Positions 7,230 through 14,389 of a DNA stretch of 32,798 nt are shown piece after piece. A model generated the notes under the pieces. It did no database searches and had not been told where the DNA came from. It saw nothing but the letters and a program-made list of their open reading frames with translations. The DNA is taken from NCBI GenBank assembly GCA_001897615.1, contig MKTG01000071.1, positions 38,823-71,620 on the forward strand, in the 5' to 3' direction. The stretch comes from Burkholderiales bacterium 68-10 (lineage in GTDB: Bacteria > Pseudomonadota > Gammaproteobacteria > Burkholderiales > Burkholderiaceae_C). Position numbers and translations under genes: made by a program. The first letter of the stretch is position 1. Each line of letters opens with the position of its first letter.

Positions 7230-7612
7230 CAGGCAACGAGCAGGCGGCGGCCTGCCTTCGTGGTGCGGTATTCAGCCACCGGAAGCGCATCGAATCCGAT
7301 CACGTCCTCTCCGTGGCGGGCAATGTCGCGGCGCAGGCTGGCGCAGGCAGCGCCGGCGACCGATGCGGTTGCGTGGCGAAAGAATACGCGGCTCTTGTCG
7401 TCGACCGTGACAACGACGGCGTGATGACCGCGCTCATCGGTTTCGATGCGGATGGATTTGGTCATGGTCAGTCTCCCCACGCTACGGAATGCTTGCCGGT
7501 CCTCGACCCAGCTCACAATGATCGCGCGCGTCTCCTGATCGCCTGGCTTGTGGTGCGCGGCCAGGAAGGCGTGAATTTCGGCGATGCCGGCGGCGTTGAT
7601 GGTAGCTTGCAT
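7229..7612 (-). CDS. Hypothetical protein, first gene of a small leftward operon
   Basis: With the ATG at 7612 the product is 127 residues, starting MQATINAAGIAEIHAFLAAH. I chose this start because a good GAGGAG ribosome site stands 7 bases upstream; the open frame itself reaches 7690, but that would begin at or before the likely transcription start. The sequence mixes strands (HHAVVVTVDDKSRVFFRHA) with helices and ends in basic KAGRRLLVA. No recognisable domain. A promoter with a consensus TATAAT and an inverted-repeat operator lies directly upstream, so it is probably regulated separately from the repressor operon. Confidence 0.55.
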   Translation of the reverse strand: MQATINAAGIAEIHAFLAAHHKPGDQETRAIIVSWVEDRQAFRSVGRLTMTKSIRIETDERGHHAVVVTVDDKSRVFFRHATASVAGAACASLRRDIARHGEDVIGFDALPVAEYRTTKAGRRLLVA

Positions 7613-7679
7613 GATTTTCTCCTCAGAGAGCCAGGTGCCGCCTGGCGTCGGGTGGCGGCGATGTGCTGCCATGACCAGA

Positions 7680-7739
7680 ATTATATACACATCAAATTAA
7701 CGCGCAAGCAAACCACACAATCGCGTGGGGTTAATTTGA
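7680..7739 (-). promoter_or_regulatory. Leftward promoter with 10-bp inverted-repeat operator
   Basis: On the minus strand a perfect TATAAT lies at 7685-7680, with a weak TTGCTT 18 bases upstream. Perfect 10-base arms TCAAATTAAC (7692-7701) and GTTAATTTGA (7730-7739) flank a 28-base spacer; the arm nearer the gene falls between the -35 and -10 regions. This AT-rich patch stands out in a GC-rich phage. It would drive the 7229-7612 operon. The regulator is unknown; the arms do not resemble the ATTCC...GGAAT operators near the repressor. Confidence 0.55.
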
Positions 7740-7744
7740 CGTCC

Positions 7745-8215
7745 TCAATACACCCAGTCTTCGCCAGACAATGCGCCGAGCTTGGCGCGCAGAGATTCGT
7801 ACGCCGCGCGGCGCGCCTCATAGTCGGCCTGCAGATCGGCCCGCTTGGCGCGCTTGCAAATCAGGATGGCGTCGTCGTAGATGCCCACCAACTCGACCAG
7901 GCGCATGTACTGCGTCATCACGGCCCCGTCGCGGGGTGACGCATTGGCGCGCGCGCGAGCGTGGCTGCGGTCAATCAGCCACTGGATTTCGGCCAGCGCC
8001 TCGTCCAGCCGGCCCGCCTGTTGCAGGAACTTGGCCAGGCGCGTCTGGGCATAGGCATCGCCCTCGATCGCCTTGGCCTGCGCCAGCAGCTCACAGGCGC
8101 GCGCCCAGTCGCCCGCTCGCTTGGCCACCGTGGCCTCGCGATTGAGCGCCGCAACCTGGAGCGCCTCGGGGCTGTACGACACCTCGACGCGCCCGGTCAA
8201 TTCAAGCGTACCCAT
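7745..8215 (-). CDS. TPR-like helical protein of unknown role
   Basis: The 156-residue protein starts at the ATG at 8215, which has AAGGAAGG just upstream. Its centre looks like tetratricopeptide-type helical pairs: EALQVAALNREATVAKRAGDW, ARACELLAQAKAIEG, then YAQTRLAKFLQQAGRLDEAL. The C-terminal half is also helical (DDAILICKRAKRADLQADYEARRAAY). TPR folds usually mediate protein contacts. It is the third gene from the repressor on the leftward strand, 12 bases after the gp26 paralogue, and could therefore be expressed in the lysogen. A function cannot be assigned from sequence. Confidence 0.55.
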   Translation of the reverse strand: MGTLELTGRVEVSYSPEALQVAALNREATVAKRAGDWARACELLAQAKAIEGDAYAQTRLAKFLQQAGRLDEALAEIQWLIDRSHARARANASPRDGAVMTQYMRLVELVGIYDDAILICKRAKRADLQADYEARRAAYESLRAKLGALSGEDWVY

Positions 8216-8227
8216 ACACAACCTTCC

Positions 8228-8578
8228 TTATCGAGTCGCAGTCGGACGCCCAATGCCTGGGGGGCATGAGGTGGTGTACTGCACTAGATCGATGCCTTCG
8301 CGGGTCAGCTTCAGGCGCCAAGTCTCGTGTTCTTCGGCGATGGTCAACAAGCCGCATTCCATCAAGTAGTCCAGCTCACGCCGCAGCTCTCGGGAGCCAG
8401 CATCTGGGTACACCGCTTGGATCAGCGGCAGCAGGGCGGCATCCGCCATCGGTTGCGGGCGGACGGCATCAATGTGCTGAAGGCTGGCCCATCGAACGTG
8501 CTCGCGCCGTTTGCGTTGCTGCGTGATGGTGAGCGCTGACGACTCAGCCATTGATGTGACCGTGGCGGGCAGTGTCAT
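8228..8578 (-). CDS. Paralogue of the gp26-like protein, in the repressor operon
   Basis: The 116-residue product is related to the 104-residue gp26-like protein at 4326-4640. Shared segments are RREHxRW near the N-terminus, ELRRELDYL in the middle, and LTRxGxDLxxYTTxCxPGIxRP at the C-terminus. The spacing between these blocks is also kept. It starts 4 bases after the repressor stop with AAGGCGGGG upstream, so it is co-transcribed with the repressor. A winged-helix DNA-binding role is plausible but unproven. Having one copy in the late packaging operon and another in the immunity operon is unusual. Confidence 0.65.
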   Translation of the reverse strand: MTLPATVTSMAESSALTITQQRKRREHVRWASLQHIDAVRPQPMADAALLPLIQAVYPDAGSRELRRELDYLMECGLLTIAEEHETWRLKLTREGIDLVQYTTSCPPGIGRPTATR

Positions 8579-8582
8579 TGCG

Positions 8583-8954
8583 TCACCCCGCCTTTGCTCG
8601 CTTTGTACCGGCCGCAGCCGCGCGCGCGCCGCTTGCCGCCTTGAGGGCGGCCTGATCGGCCGGCGCGCTGTGGCGGTAGTTGTCCAGCAGGGTCTGCTCG
8701 CCGGGGTCGAGCGGTGCGGCGGACTCGAAGGCGCCGCTCAACAGGTCATTGATGTCCACTGAAAAGTGCTCATGGAGCGCCCGTAGATACAGCGCGTCAG
8801 GGAGCCGCTTTGCGCGTTCGATACGCGATTGCGTCGGCTGACTCACGCCGAGCTGGGCGGCGAACGCATCCATAGACATCCCGGCCTTCTGCCGGAGCAG
8901 AAGGATTCGAGCAGCGAGCTGCTCATCGCCGTAGTCCTTTTCGCTGGCAGGCAC
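8583..8954 (-). CDS. c: Cro/CI-type (XRE) phage repressor
   Basis: The 123-residue protein has an N-terminal helix-turn-helix of the XRE/Cro-CI type: ILLLRQKAGMSMDAFAAQLG, VSQPTQSRIERAKRLPD, then LRALHEHFSVDINDLL at about residues 17-77. The rest is a short Ala-rich tail (KAASGARAAAAGTKRAKAG) without a peptidase domain, so LexA-like self-cleavage is not expected. It is transcribed away from the Ner-like gene and the transposase operon, with operator-like repeats between them. This is the position of the Mu c repressor, which keeps the transposition genes off in a lysogen. The start is a GTG with AAAGG upstream. Confidence 0.8.
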   Translation of the reverse strand: MPASEKDYGDEQLAARILLLRQKAGMSMDAFAAQLGVSQPTQSRIERAKRLPDALYLRALHEHFSVDINDLLSGAFESAAPLDPGEQTLLDNYRHSAPADQAALKAASGARAAAAGTKRAKAG

Positions 8955-8966
8955 AAATAACCTTTC

Positions 8967-9019
8967 ATTCCAATCGGAATAGGTTGCGCTCGATCATTCC
9001 ATTTGGAATAATCCATTCC
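8967..9019. promoter_or_regulatory. Divergent operator region between repressor and early operon
   Basis: Two matching palindromic sites occur: ATTCCAATCGGAAT (8967-8980) and ATTCCATTTGGAAT (8996-9009), with starts 29 bases apart, plus a half-site ATTCC at 9015-9019. A plausible rightward promoter is TTGCGC (8984-8989) and AATAAT (9007-9012), spacing 17; the second operator would then lie across its -10 side. Binding of the XRE repressor, the Ner-like protein, or both is inferred from position. Confidence 0.65.
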
Positions 9020-9050
9020 ATCAACACGTAACCGACCAAAGGTTAACACC

Positions 9051-9359
9051 ATGCACCCGGAACTCATCAAGGCCCACATCCGCATGAAGGGCACCACGCC
9101 GGCGGCGATCGCCGACGAGCTGGGCGTCACGCGCACGGCCGTCGCCCACGTCATCAACGGCCAGCCCAGCGCGCGCATTCGCGCCGTGCTGGCGCGCGTC
9201 ACCGGCCTGAGCGAAGCCCAGCTGTGGCCCGCCGGCGCCAAGCCCCACGCCAGCCTGCGCCGGCGCGTGCTGCCCAAGGTGGCGCGCGACCGCTGCGGGT
9301 TTCCGCTCGATGCCGTGCCGATCGGCAGTGCGCGCCCCCACAAGGGCGGTGCGGCATGA
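9051..9359 (+). CDS. ner: Ner-like early DNA-binding regulator
   Basis: The 102-residue protein begins MHPELIKAHIRMKGTTPAAI and contains ADELGVTRTAVAHVINGQP (helix-turn-helix) and a third helix ending LSEAQLWP. This matches the Ner/Nlp family, small Cro-like regulators that turn down early transcription of Mu-type phages. It is the first rightward gene after the operator region, as ner is in Mu. The C-terminal 35 residues are longer than Mu Ner and basic. The ATG at 9051 has AAAGG at 9038-9042. Its stop overlaps the next start as ATGA. Confidence 0.82.
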   Translation: MHPELIKAHIRMKGTTPAAIADELGVTRTAVAHVINGQPSARIRAVLARVTGLSEAQLWPAGAKPHASLRRRVLPKVARDRCGFPLDAVPIGSARPHKGGAA

Positions 9360-9562
9360 GCGCCCCTGCCCCCGCCCTCGACCTGCTGGCCGCCGCCCGC
9401 CAGCGCCTGGCGCGCGCCCGCCACTGGCGCGCCGTGGCGCGCGCCGGCGGCGCCCCGGGCGCCAGCGTCAACCGCGCCGAATGGCGCGCCGCGCAGGCCC
9501 TGCAGTGCATCGGCGTGCTGGCGCAGGCTGCGCACGATCGCCGCCAGGGAGGCGCGGCATGA
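9356..9562 (+). CDS. Small early protein of unknown function
   Basis: The 68-residue product (MSAPAPALDLLAAARQRLAR...) is strongly helical, rich in Ala and Arg, with VNRAEWRAAQALQCIGVLA in the second half. I do not recognise it. Its reality rests on context: ATGA overlaps with the genes on both sides, same strand, and the codon pattern of its neighbours. It would be made early, between Ner and the IclR-type helix-turn-helix gene. Confidence 0.5.
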   Translation: MSAPAPALDLLAAARQRLARARHWRAVARAGGAPGASVNRAEWRAAQALQCIGVLAQAAHDRRQGGAA

Positions 9563-9714
9563 ACGGCGCCAGCACCCACCTGCGCGGCCTGTTGGCCCAC
9601 CCCGTGGGCGCCTGGGTGCGCCCGCATCGCCTGGCCTCTGGCGGCGTCATCGCGCTGGTGCTGCGCACCACCCGCATGTGCGTGCTGCACGGCGTGTATC
9701 GGGGCCAGCCATGA
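9559..9714 (+). CDS. Very small early protein of unknown function
   Basis: This 51-residue frame (MNGASTHLRGLLAHPVGAWV...) is supported mainly by ATGA overlaps with both neighbours. It contains a mildly hydrophobic stretch GGVIALVLRTTRMCVLHGVY. It may be a small regulatory or anti-host protein of the kind clustered in early phage operons, but nothing in the sequence shows this. Confidence 0.42.
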   Translation: MNGASTHLRGLLAHPVGAWVRPHRLASGGVIALVLRTTRMCVLHGVYRGQP

Positions 9715-10016
9715 GCACCGACAAGGCCTACGCCTCCATCAAGACCGCCGCCGCCATCCTGGACGCGCTGGCCGGCGCGCTGCCCGAGGGGCTCACAAAC
9801 GGCGACATCGCGCAGGCCGCCGCCTGCACGCCCTCGCAGGTGACCCGCCTGACCGCCGCGCTGGCCGACGCCGGCTGGGTCGAAAAGCTGCCCACCGGCC
9901 GCTTTCGCATCACCACCCGCTTTGGCCGCATGACGTTTCGCGTGATGGCCGGCTTTGACCGCGCGGCGCGCCAGCTGGACGACCTCAAGCGCAACTACAC
10001 CCTTTCCAACGACTGA
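9711..10016 (+). CDS. IclR-type winged-helix DNA-binding protein
   Basis: The 101-residue protein reads IKTAAAILDALAGALPEGLTNGDIAQAAACTPSQVTRLTAALADAG-, then WVEKLPTGRFRITTRFGR. This is the pattern of the IclR N-terminal winged helix: a first helix, NGDIAQ, a recognition helix SQVTRLTAAL, and a wing with GRFRIT. The effector-binding domain of full IclR proteins is absent, as in many small transposable-phage regulators. It lies early in the transposition operon, just before the DUF3102-like gene, so a role in early gene control or DNA transactions is likely. Confidence 0.7.
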   Translation: MSTDKAYASIKTAAAILDALAGALPEGLTNGDIAQAAACTPSQVTRLTAALADAGWVEKLPTGRFRITTRFGRMTFRVMAGFDRAARQLDDLKRNYTLSND

Positions 10017-10033
10017 CCCACCCCAAGGACACC

Positions 10034-10909
10034 ATGAGCCGCAACAAGAAACCGGTCGAGACCGGCATCGAGATCGAGCACGACGAATCCAGCCTGGCGC
10101 GCGCCGAGGGCGCCGCCACCGAGCTGGCGCAAATCCACGGCGAGCAGCGCCAGGCCGCGCAGCAGCTGGCCCGGCAAATCGGCTACGAAGGCACGCTCAC
10201 CGTCGGCGCGCTGGAGGACGAAATCCGCTTCTACCAGCGCCGCAGCGTCGAGGCCGTGCTGGAGTGCGGCAAGCGCCTGCTGGTGCTCAAGGAGCTGACG
10301 CCGCATGGCGAGTTCATGAGCCGCTGCGAGCTGCTGGGTTTCTCGGATCGCACCGCGAACCGCTTCATGCAGGCGGCGGTCAAGACTGCCAAATCCGCCA
10401 ATTTGGCGAATTTGGCGGCCCAAGTGAAATCCGCCAGCGCCTTCCTGGAGCTGGTCACCCACGACGACGACGAGCTGGCCGCGCTGGAGGGCATGGACGC
10501 CATCGACCGCATGAGCGCCAGCCAGCTGCGCGCGGCGCTGCGCAAAAGCCGCCAGGAGGGCCAGCGCAAGGACGAGGCGCTGCACGAGCTGAACGCCGAG
10601 AACGTGCAGCTCAAGCTGGCCAGCAAGGTGGTGGCGCTGACCGACTGGCCGGCCGCGCTGGAGCCCGTCACCGCGCAGATCGCCGCCGCCGGGCGCAAGC
10701 TGGCCATGGCCTTGAGCGAGCTGGAAACCTGCCGCATCACCATCTTCACCAGCGGCCAGAACCTGTCCGACCACGAGCGCGCCACCTTCGAGGCCGCGCT
10801 GCAACACGTGGCAGGCGTCTACCAGGAGGCCCTGGAGCGCGCCGAGCGCCTGCTGGAGCGCGAGCGCCTGACCTACGACCAGACGCTGAGCAACTTCGAG
10901 TCCGCCTGA
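10034..10909 (+). CDS. DUF3102-like coiled-coil protein
   Basis: The 291-residue protein is predominantly helical. A central segment (RRSVEAVLECGKRLLVLKELTPHGEFMSRCELLGFSDRTANRFMQ, given here by its features: a GKRL helix, then an HGEF turn and a SDRTANRFM helix at about residues 75-115) resembles DUF3102, a helix-turn-helix-like phage family also present in B3/D3112-type phages before the transposase. The C-terminal half is coiled coil (LRKSRQEGQRKDEALHELNA and onward). It starts 18 bases after the previous gene with AAGGA upstream and ends 5 bases before the transposase. A DNA-binding or partner role for the transpososome is possible but unproven. Confidence 0.62.
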   Translation: MSRNKKPVETGIEIEHDESSLARAEGAATELAQIHGEQRQAAQQLARQIGYEGTLTVGALEDEIRFYQRRSVEAVLECGKRLLVLKELTPHGEFMSRCELLGFSDRTANRFMQAAVKTAKSANLANLAAQVKSASAFLELVTHDDDELAALEGMDAIDRMSASQLRAALRKSRQEGQRKDEALHELNAENVQLKLASKVVALTDWPAALEPVTAQIAAAGRKLAMALSELETCRITIFTSGQNLSDHERATFEAALQHVAGVYQEALERAERLLERERLTYDQTLSNFESA

Positions 10910-10913
10910 CACC

Positions 10914-12734
10914 ATGGCCGCCCCGCTGCCACCAGACAAGGTGCAAGAGCTGCAGGCCCTGGCCTCGCGGCTCGTGCAGCCAGGCGCGCGCCGTGGCGAG
11001 CTGATCGCGGCCTACCGCGCGGCCAACGGCGGCGAGCCGGCGTCAGACGCCACCGTTTACCGCTGGCTGCGTCAGTATGCCGGCTACGTGCCAGATCGCA
11101 AGCCGCGATCTGACAAGGGCAGCTCGCGGCTGTCCGAAGACGCGCTGGCCTTCATCGCCTCCAGCCGCCTGGCCAGCGTGCGGGCAGACGGGCGTGGCAC
11201 CAAGCCAATAGCGGTGGCGATGGACATCGCGGCTCAGAGCGGCTTCACGATCAACGTGGGCGAGGGCACGGTGGCGCGCCGCCTGCGCGCTTGCCAGATG
11301 GACCTGGCCACGCAGGCCAAGGCGCGCACCCACATTCGCATGCGCAGCCTGCACCCCAACCACGTGCACCAGATCGACCCATCGCTGTGCCTGATCTTCT
11401 ACATTGGCAAGAAGCAGTACATCATGGAGGAGGCGCTGTTCAACAAGAACAAGCCCGCCGCCATGGAGCGCGTCAAGCTAAAGGTGTGGCGCTACACGCG
11501 CTATGACCACGCCAGCCGCGCCATCGATGTGCGCTACTTCGAGGCCGCGGGCGAGAACCAGGCCAGCCTGTTCGAGTTCCTGATGTGGACCTGGGGCCAG
11601 CAGCCGGGCCGCCTGTCGCACGGCGTGCCCAAGATGCTGCTGTGGGATAAAGGCAGCGCCAACACCAGCGCCGGCATTCGGCGCCTGCTCGACGCGCTGG
11701 GCGTGCAGCACGAGACGCACGCCGCGCACCACGCCTGGGCCAAGGGCGGGGTCGAGAGCGCCAACTACATCGTCGAGCGCCAGTTCGAAAGCCGGTTGCG
11801 CGACGAGCCGGTGACCAGCATCGAGCAGCTCAACGCCGCCTCGCTGGCCTGGGTGCGCGACTACAACGCCAACGCCATCCAGCACGTCGATGCGCGCGTG
11901 CGCTGCGACGACGGCGAGCTGCGCGTGCGCGACGACATGTGGTCCACCATCCTGCAGATGCCGGGCGCGCTGGTGGAGATGCCCGAGCGCAAGGTGTGCG
12001 CGTGGTTCATGCACGGCAAGGACGACCAGCGCACGGTACGCGACAACCGCATCACTTTCGTGCACCCGCAGGCGGGCAAGAGCGTGCTGTACGACCTGGA
12101 GCCGTGGGCCAAGGAGGTCTACAACGGCCAGCGCCTGACGGTGGCGCCGATGCTGATTGGCACGTACGCGCTGCGCGTGTGGCTGCCGGCGGCCGATGGC
12201 AGCGACCGCCACATCGACGTGGAGCCCGTGCGCGAGTTCGACCAGTTCGGCCGCCCGCTGGGCAGCGTGGTGATCGGCCAGGAATACCGCACCGCGCCGC
12301 ATTCCGCCGCGCAGCAGGTAGCCAAGCAGCTGGCCGCCACGACATGGGGCGCCGGCACCAGCCTGGACGAAGCAGAGAGGAACAAGACCGCCAACGCGCG
12401 CCCGTTCGCGCACATGAACGATGGCAAGGGCGCGGTGGCGCATAGCCACCTCGGCAAGACCGAGCTGCCGGCACGCCTGCTGCCCAAGGCCGAGCCGGTG
12501 CAGACCGCCGACCTGGTCGCCGCGCGTGCCGCGCGCGCCGTGGCGCCGGTGCTCACCCTGTTCGAGGCCGCCCGCGTCCTGTCCGGCCCGGCCTGGCTGG
12601 GCAAGCCGCTGCTGCCGGCCCAGCTCGCGCTGCTGCGCCAGCTGCACCCCGAGGGCGTGCCTGAGGACCAGCTGCCTGCCCTGCAACAACGCCTTGCCAC
12701 GCGCGGCGCGCTGCGCGTGGTGGGCAGTGACTGA
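10914..12734 (+). CDS. A: Mu A-like DDE transposase
   Basis: The 606-residue protein has the organisation of phage transposases: an N-terminal DNA-binding part with an HTH-like DATVYRWLRQYAGY and GEGTVARRLRACQ, a catalytic RNase H-fold core, and a C-terminal beta-barrel plus tail. The candidate catalytic triad is D155 (HQIDPSLC), D245 (LLWDKGSAN) and E281 (GGVESANY), giving DDx35E spacing. The enzyme cuts and joins phage ends for integration and replicative transposition. The C-terminal region (about 500-606) would contact the B ATPase. It is followed directly by that ATPase gene. The ATG at 10914 follows the DUF3102-like stop by 4 bases. Confidence 0.93.
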   Translation: MAAPLPPDKVQELQALASRLVQPGARRGELIAAYRAANGGEPASDATVYRWLRQYAGYVPDRKPRSDKGSSRLSEDALAFIASSRLASVRADGRGTKPIAVAMDIAAQSGFTINVGEGTVARRLRACQMDLATQAKARTHIRMRSLHPNHVHQIDPSLCLIFYIGKKQYIMEEALFNKNKPAAMERVKLKVWRYTRYDHASRAIDVRYFEAAGENQASLFEFLMWTWGQQPGRLSHGVPKMLLWDKGSANTSAGIRRLLDALGVQHETHAAHHAWAKGGVESANYIVERQFESRLRDEPVTSIEQLNAASLAWVRDYNANAIQHVDARVRCDDGELRVRDDMWSTILQMPGALVEMPERKVCAWFMHGKDDQRTVRDNRITFVHPQAGKSVLYDLEPWAKEVYNGQRLTVAPMLIGTYALRVWLPAADGSDRHIDVEPVREFDQFGRPLGSVVIGQEYRTAPHSAAQQVAKQLAATTWGAGTSLDEAERNKTANARPFAHMNDGKGAVAHSHLGKTELPARLLPKAEPVQTADLVAARAARAVAPVLTLFEAARVLSGPAWLGKPLLPAQLALLRQLHPEGVPEDQLPALQQRLATRGALRVVGSD

Positions 12735-12776
12735 CCACCCGCCGCCATGACCACCACCATGAAAGGAGCCCCGTCC

Positions 12777-13964
12777 ATGCACCTGACCCTGCGCCGTCTC
12801 GGCCTGTCCCAGCGCGAGCTGGCGCGCCAAAGCGGCCTGAACCGCGCCGCCGTGGGCGAGCTGGTGGCGCACGGCCGCTGGCCGGTGCGCGCCACGCCGG
12901 CGGTGCGCGCCGACGTGCTGGCCCTGCTGCGCCAGGCCGGCGCCAGCACGGCCGAGCTGCGCGGCCTGGCCCTGCCGGCCGAGCCAGAAAAAGAAATGGC
13001 CCCGAGCGCGCCAACGCCCGGGGCCGATCCCCAGATTGCAATCAACCAAAACCCAACCGGAGAAGAGCCGATGTTACTGCAATACACCCCCATCTCAGAG
13101 GCCGCGCGCAAGCAATTCGGCCTGCCGCGCTCGCCGTTCGTGGACGACGTGCTGAGCCTGGCCGACGTCTACCAGTCGGCCAGCAGCCGCTACGCCCGCG
13201 CGGCCCTCATGGACGCGGCGCGCAACCACGGCTTCATGGCCCTGGTGGGCGAGTCGGGCGCGGGCAAGACCACCCTGGTCGAGGCGCTGGAGCAGCGCCT
13301 GCTGGACGAGGGCCAGGACGTGGCCATCATCCGCCCGTATGTGCTGGGCATGGAGGCGAGCGATGCGCGCGGCAAGACCCTGCGCGCCACCCACATTGCC
13401 GAGGCCATTGCCTACGCGCTGGATCCGCAGCTCAAGATCAAGAGCAGCCCGCAGGCGCGCTTCGAGCAGCTGCACCAGCTGCTCAAGGCCAGCGCCCGCG
13501 CGGGCCGCCGCCACCTGCTGGTGATCGACGAGGCGCACTGCCTGCCGGTGGCCACGCTCAAGCATTTGAAGCGCTTTCTGGAGCTGAAGGACGGCCTGCG
13601 CCGCGTCATCGGCGTGGTGCTGGTGGCCCAGCCCGAGCTGCGCGCCCTGCTGCACAGCCAGAACCCCGACGTGCGCGAGGTCATGCAGCGCTGCGAGATC
13701 GTCGAGCTGGAGCCGCTGGACAACGACCTGGAGGGCTACCTGGCGCACAAGTTCGCGCGCTTCGAGCTGCGCTGCGAGCAGGTGTTCGAGCCCGACGCCT
13801 TCGACGCCATCCGTGCGCGCCTGATCTACACCCCGCGCGGCGCCAAGGCCGGCATCAGCACCTGCTACCCGCTGGCGGTGCACAACTTGGTGGCGCGCGC
13901 CATGAACGCCGCCTGTGCCGCCGGCTGGCCCAAAGTCGACGCGCAGTGCGTCGCCGGTTGCTGA
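12777..13964 (+). CDS. B: Mu B-like AAA+ ATPase, target-DNA activator of transposition
   Basis: The product is 395 residues from the ATG at 12777, chosen over 12747 because AAAGGAG stands 8 bases upstream. An N-terminal helix-turn-helix (LGLSQRELARQSGLNRAAVG, about residues 8-27) precedes the AAA+ domain: Walker A GESGAGKT from residue 158 and Walker B LLVIDEAH with D251/E252, then LRRVIGVVLVAQPEL as the sensor region. B proteins bind target DNA as ATP filaments, deliver it to the transposase and give target immunity. The HTH-plus-AAA layout matches Mu B and its relatives. It directly follows the transposase. Confidence 0.92.
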   Translation: MHLTLRRLGLSQRELARQSGLNRAAVGELVAHGRWPVRATPAVRADVLALLRQAGASTAELRGLALPAEPEKEMAPSAPTPGADPQIAINQNPTGEEPMLLQYTPISEAARKQFGLPRSPFVDDVLSLADVYQSASSRYARAALMDAARNHGFMALVGESGAGKTTLVEALEQRLLDEGQDVAIIRPYVLGMEASDARGKTLRATHIAEAIAYALDPQLKIKSSPQARFEQLHQLLKASARAGRRHLLVIDEAHCLPVATLKHLKRFLELKDGLRRVIGVVLVAQPELRALLHSQNPDVREVMQRCEIVELEPLDNDLEGYLAHKFARFELRCEQVFEPDAFDAIRARLIYTPRGAKAGISTCYPLAVHNLVARAMNAACAAGWPKVDAQCVAGC

Positions 13965-13979
13965 TCGGGAGGCCGCGCC

Positions 13980-14138
13980 ATGAACATTTATCGCATCAAG
14001 CTGCGCCTGACCGACGGCCAGCGCGTGGCCTACACCGGCCTGTTTGCCGACGGCTGCGAAGCCGTGCTGCAGGCCTTGTCTGACTGGCCCGGCGCCCGCA
14101 GCGTCACGGCCATCTGCCTGCGGAGGACCGACAAATGA
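13980..14138 (+). CDS. Small early protein, 52 residues, unknown
   Basis: This frame reads MNIYRIKLRLTDGQRVAYTG, then LFADGCEAVLQALSDWP and a basic end. The pattern strand-strand-helix-strand with a start at 13980 and a strong GGGAGG a few bases upstream (13967-13972) supports a real gene, as does the ATGA overlap with the next start. The sequence looks like small phage proteins that sit after B in transposable siphophages, but I cannot assign a function. Confidence 0.6.
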   Translation: MNIYRIKLRLTDGQRVAYTGLFADGCEAVLQALSDWPGARSVTAICLRRTDK

Positions 14139-14389
14139 CCAGCGCCCTGCACCGTGAATGGGTGGCCGAGCAGGCCGCCCGCGCCGTGATCGAAGACGTG
14201 CGCATGCGCGCCGCCTCCGAATCCACCCGCCCGGCCGTGCGCACCGCCACCGGGCTGGTGATTGGCGCATCGCACCAGCCGCACCACGACGCCTGGTACG
14301 CCCAGGCCGCCAGCGGCCCGCACCGCCGCCCCGGCCTGCTGGCGCGCGCCGCCCAGGCCGCGCGCCTGCTGCTGGGGAGGGCTGCGTGA
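14135..14389 (+). CDS. Small early protein of unknown function
   Basis: The 84-residue product begins MTSALHREWVAEQAARAVIE, is helical, and has a His-rich central turn (ASHQPHHDAWY) and a basic Ala-rich end. No recognised family. It is coupled to both neighbours by overlapping stop and start codons (ATGA upstream, TGATG downstream), so it is probably translated as part of the early operon. Confidence 0.52.
   Translation: MTSALHREWVAEQAARAVIEDVRMRAASESTRPAVRTATGLVIGASHQPHHDAWYAQAASGPHRRPGLLARAAQAARLLLGRAA

Noticed and set aside
10391-10420. Inverted repeat CGCCAATTTGGCG in the DUF3102-like gene
   Set aside because: It lies inside a coding repeat (SANLANLAA) and is explained by codon repetition; no regulatory context.
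11478-13049. Minus-strand open frame of 523 codons opposite the transposase and ATPase genes
   Set aside because: It is an antisense shadow; the plus-strand proteins have clear catalytic motifs.
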